This document shows, piece by piece, positions 23,764 through 36,000 of a DNA stretch of 64,000 bases (the first letter of the stretch is position 1; each line of letters opens with the position of its first letter). The position numbers and the translations under genes were made by a program. The DNA is from Galaxea fascicularis (Eukaryota > Cnidaria > Anthozoa > Scleractinia > Euphylliidae), in assembly GCA_948470475.1 (NCBI GenBank), contig OX419346.1, positions 21,699,693 to 21,763,692 on the forward strand, written 5' to 3'. The notes below the pieces were generated by a model that ran no database searches, was not told the DNA's origin, and saw nothing but the letters and a program-made list of their open reading frames with translations.

Positions 23764-23976
23764 CTTACAGTCTTTCCTGTAAAACCGTGAACACCAGAAA
23801 AAATTTGTGGAATGTTTATTGTTTCGCAACCAATCAGAAGCAACATGAAACCACAACCTAATTACCGTTACTGTTTGCGGTTTAGTTTTCTCACGCGTGA
23901 TTGGCTTTTTACTTGAAACACAATAACATTCCATAGATATTTCAGGTGTTCACGGTTTTACGGGAAAGACTGTAAG
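23764..23976. repeat. MITE-like element with 32-bp inverted ends
   Basis: CTTACAGTCTTTCCTGTAAA at 23764 pairs with TTTACGGGAAAGACTGTAAG ending at 23976; the arms continue through CCGTGAACACC / GGTGTTCACGG. The element is 213 bp with no ORF of its own and lies 10 bp from the preceding hairpin element. Confidence 0.75.
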
Positions 23977-25040
23977 ACATATAGTAAGTTCATACATGTA
24001 TATCAAATTACATCTGTAAATTCAGTAGTCGAATAATAACCTCATTTTTTTATGAGGGTGGTACAGGGGGTCTATATCACATTTCATGGGAAATAAAATG
24101 GTCCTTTTACATTTCACCCTTTAAACCCTGAGATCAAAATTTAAATTCTCATTTGTTGCCCCAACACATTTCCTATAGACATTGTAGGGAGAAATTGTTA
24201 AAATATCAAGCAAATTCATCTTATGTGATCATGTCCTTAATAATTATTTTCTCATGTCCACTCTGTATTATAAAGTGTTGATATTACCAGGAGAAATTTG
24301 ATGATAATCACTTGTAGGGGTTAAAGGGTTAACAAGAAACAAAGGCATAATGAAAATCACAGTAAGTCTCTCAGTGACTATATGGAAGTGTAGCATAGTT
24401 TTCTTGGACATCTGTAAAAAGTGATAGCCTAAACAGATAAGATTTGTTAATTTATAGTTATGTATATTAATTTAATAAATTTCATTTGAACAGGTTGAGA
24501 GCTGCTTGACTTTTTTGGTTTAAAATACCTAGTGACTGTTATTTTTGGTTGCCTTGTGCTTTTGAACCTCTCTGGAAGCCCTAAAAATTCCTAAATAGGA
24601 AGCACACATCACATGACATAGTTTCCATATTTGGATCCCTGAGATTTCCTGTAACACGGTGGTGCCACTCGAACTATAATCCCTGCTGAAAGTGAATTTA
24701 TGCACGATTCTTTACTCTCCTTTTTATATGTTCCCTAATAAATTTCCTGAAGCGCTAAATATTTTCTGTGACAGTCTCAATTTCATGCGGAAGTTGAGGA
24801 CCGATTCCCGTACGGACATTTCCGAGAATGTCTCGGTTACAGTCATCGGGAGTATTCTAAAACTGCTATTGGCTATTGAGAAGTCACATGATATATTAGT
24901 GTGCCGTAAAATATTCGGATTCTTCGCCCACGGATGTAAACATGGCGGGCGATTGACTGATCATTCATCGGTATATATTTATACCAAACAATGCCTGGCT
25001 CATTACACCCCCTTCTTGTTTTCAATTTTTTTGCACCGGA

Positions 25041-28000
25041 ATGAGTTCTTTACAATCAACCCTAGAAGCCCTGACAAGTGTCGACTCTTTGGTTGACACT
25101 TTGAAGGCGTGTATTTGGAGGCAAGATAAAGTAATACGGGAACAGAAGGAAGAAATCGAAAGACTGAAGTCTCTTGCAAGAGAATTAGAGAAGGAACGTA
25201 AGGAACTTCGCCGTATAATCGCGAAAGAAAGACGTAATAGTTCCACTGCTGTAAATAGTGAAGGAAGGAAAACATCGAATGGAAAAGATAGGTGAGGAAA
25301 GATGGTGGTATTTATATGAAATTAGATATCTTTTTGTTTGCAAATCAACTTCATTAATTTTTTCTTACCTCGTGATTTTTCATGCTGTGAAAATTCATAA
25401 ATTAAAATTTGTACGTAGCGTTTTTATTATTAAATCCCTATGTAAATTTGCTTTGGAAAATGTTTCTTATTAGTTTATCATTTCAACAGAATGCAACATC
25501 TTTCATCAATTCGTTGTGTTTATTATTTTATGATTCAACTTTATGCAAAACATTTTTTGGGATGTACGTACACATATTTGAATTATTGAATTTTACCAAG
25601 TGATTTTACATTATCACAAGCAATAAAGTTTCACCAATGTCTCTTATTTAAGGTTCGTGTTGATTATGTAGTGCCAAAAAGTTTTAATTCTATGGTTTGT
25701 TTTGTGTTTTTTCTCAAAATATTGTTCTGCGTGGAAAGGAGTTAATAATTTTTATTTTATACACATTTAGTAATAAGCATAATTGAATGGATAACAATTG
25801 AGTTCTTTGGTATGTTAAACCCTCTCCAGTTTACCTCAAAGATTTAAAAAGCACTTCAAAGTTATGTTAATTTCTGACTTGTCCATGTATGAATGGTTTT
25901 CAATGTAAATAGATGAGACAATCTTTTGAATATCACTAAAATTATAGACATGATTAAAATCAGTCTTTGTTTTTTCAAAATCGCTTTAATTAATAACATG
26001 TTTGCATGCAATAGAAAAAGCTTTCTTTCAAGGTCTGTCCTTGAGAAATGTGCATGATAAGTATTAATATAATATATGCCAATAATTTAAAACTTCTTGC
26101 CACTTGTCTTTACAGAAAAAGTAGTTCTTTTCACCACTTCTTTGTCTTCAAAACAATATTGCATTAATTTTCTTTTATGAAACTCTTTTTGTGAAACTCC
26201 TATTTGATGTAACCTTTTGATGTCCTATTTGACGTCTTTAAGTGTTATCAGTAAAGCTTCCTCTTGAAACACACAAAATAGATTTAAATAATTTAAGTGC
26301 TGTTAAAGAACTCATACTTGACTAAATATGGAAGTAAACTTTCTCTTTTAGCAGTACTGGAGATTCCCAACAGACCTTTCAGGCTACACCTAACCGGAAT
26401 CGTTCAGTTGGAGAGGATGGAAACACTCCCGAGGTGTTCTCTCCTGAGCCTCTTACTTCCCCTATAATAACAGTTACACCAGAGAATGGTATTCCTGTAC
26501 AATACACTTCACCACAGGGAACCCCTGGAGGGACCCCAAAACTTGACAGAAAGGAAACATTTAAAACTTCTGTCAAAAGAAGTGACAGCATTTCACGGCA
26601 AAAAACATTTAACAGAAAATATGAACTGAGTCCTGATCTCCAAGAAAGGAGTCTAATGTTTCTTGAACGGCAATATGGTGGAAAAGAGAAGGCTCACAAG
26701 GCAGCAAGAGTTATTCAGTCATATTATCGCAAATACAGGATGGATAAGCAATTTAAAAGGATGCGCAGCTACTCATACACCCCTGGAAAGGAAGCATTTA
26801 GAACAAAGTCCAACAGTGATCCTCAGTGTCATTTCGCTAGTCCCAAACCTCAAAATGCTGAATGCCAAGTTACACCGGTGCTTCGAATCAAGAAGATGCA
26901 CAGAGATGACAAAAGCGTAAAATCAATCCTTATTATAGATAATATCAACAGCCTTGAAGAAGGAGAGCCGCGAATGTATACCAGTGAAGACTTACCAACT
27001 GACCTTACATCCATATTCACTAGAGTGGAGAGGAGAGATGAATCAGAAAGTGAACAAAGGGAAGTACCAGATGAAAAGAGTGACGTAAAGCTGGGAAGTG
27101 TCACTAGTGAAACAGAACATTATGTCAAAGTTGAAATAGTGGACAATGTTGAGATGCTACCTGGTGGTACATTTGACGAGGATGGTGAGGGTAGCAAGAA
27201 AGTTCCAAATGGAGATGTGCAAAGACGACCATGCAAAGGAACTTTCCCTGAAGATGGTTCTGTTATTGAGAGTGATGAGTCAGGTTTGATGACTATATTC
27301 AAATAAACTTGATTGTAGTTTTTATTACACTATTCAAGTTAAGTGTGTGTCCATGACAAGTATAAAATAATATTTTTATACTCATCTAACTGTAAGAGAA
27401 AGAAAGATGTAGCATCCTCAGATCAATGCTATCATTATTGTTTTTTATTATTTTAACAAATTTGAGGCCACTGTGGCTGTAACTATTTAGTTGGTAACTG
27501 TAACTCTATTATACATTAAGTCTCAGGTTAACTTTTATGCTTTTATGCCATTTATGCTTGATTTAATTACTCTTTGTGGTTCTTTTCTGTATTCTTATTA
27601 AAAATTTAAGGGACCTTTAATAACTTACAACAGTAATTTGGTATGCGAGCAGATGCTCAGTTAGAATTCAGAATAAACTGATTGCACAGGGGTTTTATTT
27701 TTTTGCAAATTTAAGGATGTTTTAAGTTCATCCAAACACCCTGAATGTTACCTCCATCTCTGACAGGTGATGAAATGAACAGAAGAGATCTGAGCAGTGT
27801 GGACAGTCTAGATGGTGTTTGTGCATCATCAGGTATTGCAAGTACAGATGATGACAGCTTAAGCCTTTTCTCAGAATTTGAACTCAAACCTCAGAAGCTG
27901 GAGATTAGGATTGGTATAAACCATTTCAACAGGTACAATTATTTACACTTTTATTGAAAACTGGGCTGTCATAACCAGTAACAGCTGTTGCAAGTGAATA

Positions 28001-31000
28001 CTATGGCTGAATGATGGGACCGTAGTTACTAAAAGAAGGAATGACCTAAAATGATCTAAAATGACCTGAAATGATCTAAAATGACCTAAAATGATCTACG
28101 CTCATATCTAAAATGACCTAAAATGATCTAAAATGACCTAAAATGATCTAAACTGATATCTAAAATGATCTAAAATGATATGAAATGGTCTAAAATGACC
28201 TAAAACGGCCTAAAATGACCTTAAGTAATCAACAACCGACCAAAAGAAACGGTATTTCGTAAACCTTGCCCCGTTTACTAGGGATAGCCGGTCCCCTAAC
28301 GTACTGGACTCAATCAAAAGACGACTGAGTTTAACTGTTTAATCGTTCTCGCGTATTCACTCCGTTACAGGTGGTGTGTAAAGAGCTACTCTGGCAACTT
28401 GAACGGAAATCCTAATTCTTATACTAAATTTTCTACATTGTGATTGGTTGTTGCTAAGCACTAGCAAAAAAGGTTATTCAAGGTTGTGTCGATCGTGTAC
28501 AAATTAGAATCTCCACGATAATGTTGTTGACAAAATTAACATCACGCAAGTAATCACACAGTCTCCGACAGGTAGAACATTGATTATAAACGATTCAAAG
28601 CGACCTACAACCAGTTGCACGTTGGTCAGAAAAGCCATACAACCTAAGTAGAGCGAATTAGAAATCACAAAGAATGTTCGTGATCACCGCAAATGTAGCA
28701 GACGTTTTGTTTGGATGTCACGCAACGCCACCAGCCAAAACATGGGTGGCATTTGCATCAAGGATCGATGAGAAATCCGGATTTTCCCTAGAGCTTACCG
28801 ATGAAAAATGATAGTTTCGCGAGGATTGTCGAGGGTTTGTGAAGCTTCGGATTGCAGGCGATGATTTCCGAAGGCTACCAGGGCTTATCATGTAAAATTT
28901 TTGAAGATTTCCCATAGATGGGTAGATATCGATAGAAAATTTAGTTTTACCCAACAACGTGATTTTCATTGGTGGGGAGTTCTCGATGGTAAGTTTACTC
29001 AACGCAGTTTTGTCTTGATGGAATTTGGAGTTATCGATAGTTAGTTGAGAGTTTGCCCAGCAACGTGGTTTTCATTGGTTGGGAGTTATCGTTGGTGGAG
29101 AGTAATCGATAGTAAGTTTACTCAACGCGGTTTGGCCTTGACGGAATCCGAAGTTATCGATAGTAAGTTGAGTTTTGCCCAGCAACGTGGTTTTCATTTG
29201 TGATTTGTAATTCTAGCTCTCTACTTAGGTTGTATGGCTTATCTGACCAACGTGCAACTGGTTGTAGGTCACTTTGAATCGTTTAAAATCAATGTTTTAC
29301 CGTTTCTTTGGTCGGCTGTTGATTACTTAGGGTCATTTTAGGCCGTTTTAGGTCATTTTAGATCATTTCACATTATTTTAGATATCAGTTTAGATCATTT
29401 TAGGTCATTTTAGATATGAGTGTAGATCATTTTAGATCATTTTAGGTCATTTTAGTTCATTTTAGATCATTTTAGGTCATTTTAGGTCATTCCTTCTTTT
29501 AGTATAACTACGATGATGGGACCTGGATCATTGTTACTGTTGTTGAGTCACTAACAAAGCAACAGCAAATTATTTTATAGCTGTGATGGTCAATGCACAA
29601 ATGTACGTAATTTATCACTAACAGTGTAGCTCAATGTTTGATAGTGCTTGTTACTTTCAAAGCCTACCATTAATCTGTAGAACTCCTAGACATCTTGTGA
29701 GTCAAAATTGCTACTTCATGCCAGATTATCTCAACATCAGTGTATGGTTGTCAGCTTGTTTTTATACAAAGGCTTATTTGTTATGGGTTGTTTTCCAGTA
29801 CTATTACTAGTAAGAGTAATTGAACAGGAACAGGAAGAAAAGGAAGCAAGAAGTATCTTAAGCACTTTAACACTAGCAAGAAATATGTAAATCTTTAATC
29901 AACTAAATCTAAAGCTAGCAGTAATTTAATCTGTTGAGTATGAAAGTGTAATATAAAATATAAAACTAGTTAGAATTATACTAAGCCTACCATCTAATGT
30001 GAAACTAGTGAGAATCAACAACCAACAACAACATCTTTATTTCTTTCATTAAATATACAAATATCACACCACCTGCAAATAGCAAGGCTAATCGAGGCAG
30101 GTGGTGTGTGGACGGCTTAAGATTTATTACATTAGTTGAAGTGAAAAAAAGTACCATATTTATAATAAAAAGGGTCAGTCACGAGAGAATTTGAGATAAG
30201 ACAATCGAGGCAGCTATTTAGATAGGCAAGGGCTAATATTTTTTAAAATCGGAGATTATCGTGTTTAGGTCAGCATATCTATCCTGAACTTCAAATATTT
30301 TCAACAGAATTTCATGAACTTTTTCCTTAAAGAGAGATTTTGAAGAATTTCGTAAATTTTCAGGTATACTATTCCAAATTTTGGCTCCCATAATAGAAAA
30401 CGAATCATTTTTCTGATTTAGTCTAGAGTGGCTAATGTAATAATTTCCAGAAGAGGAGGAGCGAGTACTGTAAGAGTGGATTTGTTGAGTAGGAATAAAG
30501 AGATGTGAAATATTATGAGAATTAAACCTGTCAGTGTAAATGAGTATTTCGGGTGGTATGACTTCAGGCAGAGGAATGCACAAATGCACCTACGAACACA
30601 TAGATGCCAACAATGTATGAATATACAAATGTCAACTACCCAGTTCATCAAAAAGAGGCATTCCTACACAAAGCTGAAGCAGTAAAGCTGAGAGTGGGCA
30701 ATTTACCGGTAAATAAGCCCTCACAAGCAAAAATTCTGGGCAGGAATTTTAGGAATTGCTTGAATGTCACTGTGGCTTTATACCACAGGAACAGGACACC
30801 CAAAAAGCAACACAGGGAGCAGCATAGGCTACCTGACAGAAGATTAGAGCTTGCCTTCTCCTTCATTGAATGCAATAATAATAATGTGAATGAGGCATCG
30901 CACAAATTTGATACTATCTACAAGGCTCCTTAGAGTTTGTTTAGTCACTTTCTAACTCTTTTCCTTTACGTTATCCAACAGAAAGCCAGAGAAAGGTATT

Positions 31001-33012
31001 AACTACCTTGTCAGCCACCAAGTGTTAGAGGATAACCCTGAAATGGTTGCCAAGTTCCTCTTAACTGAACCAGGCATCAGCAAACAGAAGCTTGGAGAAT
31101 ACCTCGGAAATTTGCAAAATGAATTCAACATGGAAGTGTTGAAGTAAGTACCGTAAAAACTCGTGTATAAGCCGCACTCGTAGATAAGCCGCACCCCCAA
31201 CTTTGGCACTCGATTTTGAGAAAAAATAAAAACTTTAAAAAAGTCAATGAATGAAGTTTGATGCCTCGTATGTGTAAGCTTAGTTTGTGGTAAGCATTAA
31301 GCAAACTTATTGGACGAATTCGAATGCTTTTTACTGTTAAGTCTTACTCTTCATACCTTTTCTGGATGCAAAATTTCGATATCCCAGAATAAAGAAGCTC
31401 TTTTATTAAGATTTCAACCGCATTTTAAAAGGCATTTTTAAGAGACCAAAGATAGCATGAAACGAGCAACAGCTTAGTAACCAAGCATTTGGGTAAAGAG
31501 AGGACTAGGCACCAGTACAGAGAAGGAAACACTGAACATGTTCGACAACCCCTCGCGGAGGAATGGAAATTCCATGCCGGCTGAAGTTTAGTTGCTCTAG
31601 CAAAGCGAAAATCGGTTGCTTAAAGGAGCTTCTAACAAAGAAGATTCGTTGATTCATTTATAGAATCTAAAGAAACAAACGGTTCCTTTAGGAGCCACCA
31701 CTTCTAGCAAAAGCAATGAACAACACAACAACAGGTTTCAGTTTGATGTATATTTATTTATCGAAGTCTTAAGAGGTATTTATGACCGTTATTGACTTCC
31801 CAATGAAGATGGTCTCGTAGATAAGCCGCACCACCACTTTTGAGGCCAAATTTAGGGTAAAAGAGTGTGGCTTATACACGAGTGTTTATGGTACTCTGAG
31901 TATTACAAAAAAAACTTTCTTTTAATAAGAACTTGTTTTATGAAAATAAGTCATTGACAATATCGTTGTGTTACCTTTACATTTACCTAGAGCTCTGGGT
32001 TCAAAGTTTCAACTTGTTACATTGCTGTTTTAAGAAATTAACAAAACACTTTGGAGTGTGATCACAGGCAACCCAAATGCATGATACAAATATTGAAGTA
32101 ATTAATAATTTATTTGAGCACTGTGACTGGGAGGTGACCTTTTGATGGAGTTTGCCACTCTTGTCATTACCTTCACTCCATTTGACTGATTTGTTGTAAG
32201 AACTGTACTCGAAGCCAAACACTTAGAAATTGATCAAAAGGCCAGAAGAAAACAGATGAGGTAAGTACCTTTTCTTCATTTTATTGAAAGAGGGGCAAAT
32301 TTATCCTTTATTACAGGTTTGAATTCAATGATATTTTAAAGGCCCATACAATGTCTTATAAAGTGCTCAAATTATCAATGGTCACCATTGTAACACAACA
32401 CTGCATGCTTCAGAAGGTCACGTCCCAGTTGCAGCACTCAAATAAATATTATTATTTATTACCTCAATGTTTGCATTGTGTGTTTGGGCTGCCTGAGATG
32501 TGATAGCTGAAATTTTTTGAAATTAACAACTGTAAGGAAAACAGTCAGTTGAATTACCCTTTTGACTTGCTGCAACATTTATTTATCTTTGAAAACCAGC
32601 AGTCCAAAACTACCAGAAATGCTAGTATACATCTTGTTGTTACCAGTTAATTCATGATTTCTGCATTAAAGGTACTTTGTACAAGAATTGAACTTTAAAG
32701 AAATGGAGGTTGATGAAGCTCTGAGAGTATACCAGACATGTTTCACATTACCAGTAAGTCTTCGTACATGTACACTTGCAGTTGCATTAAGTCTGAGAAG
32801 TGTTCATCTTTGATATCTTTATTTTTATCTGATAAAAGAATGACAGCCTTGGCTCTAGGACAAACTTAAAGTGAACCCTGAAATTGCCTGAAATAATGGT
32901 CATTGAATTTTGCATGAAATGACACATTACATTAGTTTTTTGTATAAAGCTTAAAGTACCTAGACACTTGACTAACGTCCTCCTTCTCCTCCTCCTCCTC
33001 CTCCTCCTCCTC

Positions 33013-33080
<68 letters not shown>

Positions 33081-36000
33081 GCTACTGCTACTGCTACTGC
33101 TACTGCTACTGCTACTGCTACTGCTACTGCTACTGCTACTGCTACTGCTACTGCTACTGCTACTGCTACTGCTACTGCTACTGCTACTACTACTACTACT
33201 ACTACTACTACTTTTTAAGCTCTACTTGATATTGGCATCACACTTAGTCCATCTTTCTCTCTGCCCTCTTACTGCTTTGATTTTGTTTGATAAACACAAG
33301 ACCTATGGGATGTTTTTCTATTAATATAATTTATTTTTATTTAGCAAAGTGCATGTTATATAAATGCACTATAAAATTATTATTATCATCATTATTTTAA
33401 ATTTTAGGGTGAGGCTCAGAAAATTGAGAAACTTATGCAGGTGAGTAAAATTGTTGGCTCAAGTACAAGCACATGTACAAGAAACCAACTTATTTTATCT
33501 GCTGGTGGGGTAATAAGATGAACATTTTCTGGGGCCAAGACCATTGGCATTACTATCAGATGAGTGTCATTGTCTTCTTTGTAGTTCACTTTTCATTTGC
33601 CAGAATGGGCCAAAAGCAATGGCCAGTTTGTAAATAAAGGTCTGTAATGTGGAAGACTAGTTATATAGCAATACTTGGAATTCCTTCCCAATCACTCTAC
33701 ATATGATTATCATTAAGTACGAGTCTCAGACGTTTGCTGAGTCAACCCTTCAAATTCATGCTTTCTATTTACAACCTGACTATTTTAGCTACCTGGATTT
33801 GGTAAATGGACAATCCACAAAGATTTCAAGTCTAACCTCTTTGTGTCAACGAGTCATGCAAAGGTCAATGGTTTCCTTTGCCAATGCTTTGAATGTATGA
33901 TTCAAAACATACAGTATTTCATTTCTGACCAATTGACGAGAACTCCATGTTTGTGAAGGGAGCTTCCCAGAACCAAGGGAAGACAACCAGGTAGTCAATT
34001 TTGCATTGGTGTTGTGCCTCACTGTTCTTCTTTGTTAATAGGACTTTGCAGAGCAATATGTTGTGTGTAACCCATCTTCAGAAGAGGGTGCTGTTGATGC
34101 CATTCTTATTTTGGCATTTGCTATTGTGATGCTGAACACTGATCTTCACAGTCCAAATGTTAAAAGAAGGATGACTGAAATGGATTTCATCAACAATTTA
34201 AGAGGTAACTTTTATTCAGTAACTAACAGCAACGTTTTTATTGCGAAAATCCGAAAACCATGAACCTTGGCAATAGTTATGGAATGTTATTGTATTTGAA
34301 GTAAAATGTCAATCATGTGCAAGAAAACTTAACTGCAAACAACAGTAATGAGTTTGTGGGCTAATGTTGCTTCTGATTGGTTGCTGCACAATGGGAAATG
34401 TCAAAATTAAAGTGTTTGCACAGTAAATGCTGATGTACACCGTATGTAACTATAATTATTTTTCTTGCAAGTTGCAACACAGAGCTGTTTGGAGAAAAAA
34501 TGGGTCCAGAGGAAATTTTGGATAATGCCTCTTTTTGTTACATGCCCCACAACATGCTTGTGAGTTGCAACAGATACTGATTTGCCTTCTACTTCAATTA
34601 TTTGAAGTTATTTGACATTATTGTTGTTAAGTATTTCATGCTACTTGGGACACAATACCTCTGACTATTGCAAGCTCTTGGAAACATTGTCCCAGAGATT
34701 AACTCCTTTAGGTCATGGGACAGCCAACCAAAAGTTTGGCATGGGTGTGTCAAGTGTAGCTAACCACCAGGCCCCGCGGTTGTTCAAAGGCTGGATAGCG
34801 CTATTCACCTGATAAATATCTATCCAGTTGATAGTGCAATTAGCTTTCCCATTGCTTATCCGCTGGATAGTGACTTATCCGGTGAATAGGGCTATCCAAC
34901 GTTTGAACAACCAGGGCCAGGTAAACAGAAACAAGTTATAACCAAAAACCCACCTGTGAAGTCTTTGTTATTCAGTAGAGATCACAACTGCATCTGATTT
35001 ACATTACCTTTACTTTTGTGAAACTCTTTAGGTACAAACAATGGTGGAGATTTTCCTCAGGAAAGCCTGTTAGGGATCTACAACAGAATAAAAAGGGTGA
35101 CTGTTTTGTGGATTTTAGAGATAACTGATTTGCTTGGCTTTACGGTGTTAATTTCTTTGACATTGTGCTCTCCTGTTTTACTCTTATATCAAACAAATGT
35201 ATTTAACTAGGCAAAGTGAGAGAAATAGACTTGTTGTTGTTGTTGTCATTTGCAGAAGGCATTTGTTACTGGTAAGGACCATGTCAGTGCAGTTCAAAAG
35301 CTAAGCAAAAAAATTGTGGGAACAAAATCACCATGGACAGTAAGTTATTTTATGTAGTTTATTTCAATTGTCTTCATGTTCTATAATTTAATAACTTGTA
35401 TGAGATTTGATTACTATAAGTTTTTTTCAAGTCAAATGTACAATAAATAACTACCATTGTCTTGAACTGAAATCAGATACAAGATCAGGAAGTGCTCAGG
35501 AAATAGCCATGGCAAAGTCTTGAGTTTGCCTTGTATAAAGCATTGGATTGCTTGAACCAGTTAGCAGAGTTGGACTCATTTTTGTATACAGCTGTTCTTT
35601 CAGTCAGAGTTAGAAGGTTTTATGGTATGCAATTTTGAAAACTAAAAAGACCTTCCAGTCCTGCTAGAATAGTTTTTATAGTTATGATGATCAGCTCATG
35701 TTTATTTGTTTGTCTTGCAAAAGACATTGTCAGCCCTTCACAGACAACTCAGACTCTTAACGCCTTTGTATGATGTGCATGACCCTAACAAGAAAGAGAA
35801 ACCTCATCCAAGGACTATCTTCCTGTTCAATGATATGCTTGTTGTAAGTATTTCTGATTTTGGCATTCCTTGAAATCTTACCAAACACGAAAGAACTGTA
35901 TTCCCTTATAAAGTTGCAGAAATAGCGACTTGTCTCAAGATTCTTTGTATACCAAGAGAAATTCTTTGAGGTTCTACAACGAGTTGCAAAAATACTTGAG

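Larger units (their letters stand above)
23123..25040. other. Spacer between PDCL and IQSEC
   Basis: It contains the PDCL 3' UTR, two hairpin-type elements (separate entries) and the presumed IQSEC promoter. The open frame 24692-25096 overlaps the IQSEC start in another frame and shows no protein similarity. Confidence 0.5.

Noticed and set aside
24692..25096. 134-codon frame overlapping the IQSEC start
   Set aside because: No domain, wrong frame relative to the clear coiled-coil start at 25041, and probably promoter/5' UTR sequence.
28040..28225. TAAAATGAYC tandem units as a CRISPR-like array
   Set aside because: Units are contiguous 10-mers without unique spacers, in an animal intron, and belong to a transposon arm.
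32211..32264. Possible IQSEC exon ending at a GTAAGT near 32263
   Set aside because: The Sec7 sequence is continuous from exon 4 (MEVLK) to exon 5 (YFVQELNF); an insert here would break the domain.
32968..33324. 118-codon open frame of almost pure leucine
   Set aside because: It is the translation of the CTC/CTA/CTG repeat inside IQSEC intron 5, with no splice junction linking it to coding exons.
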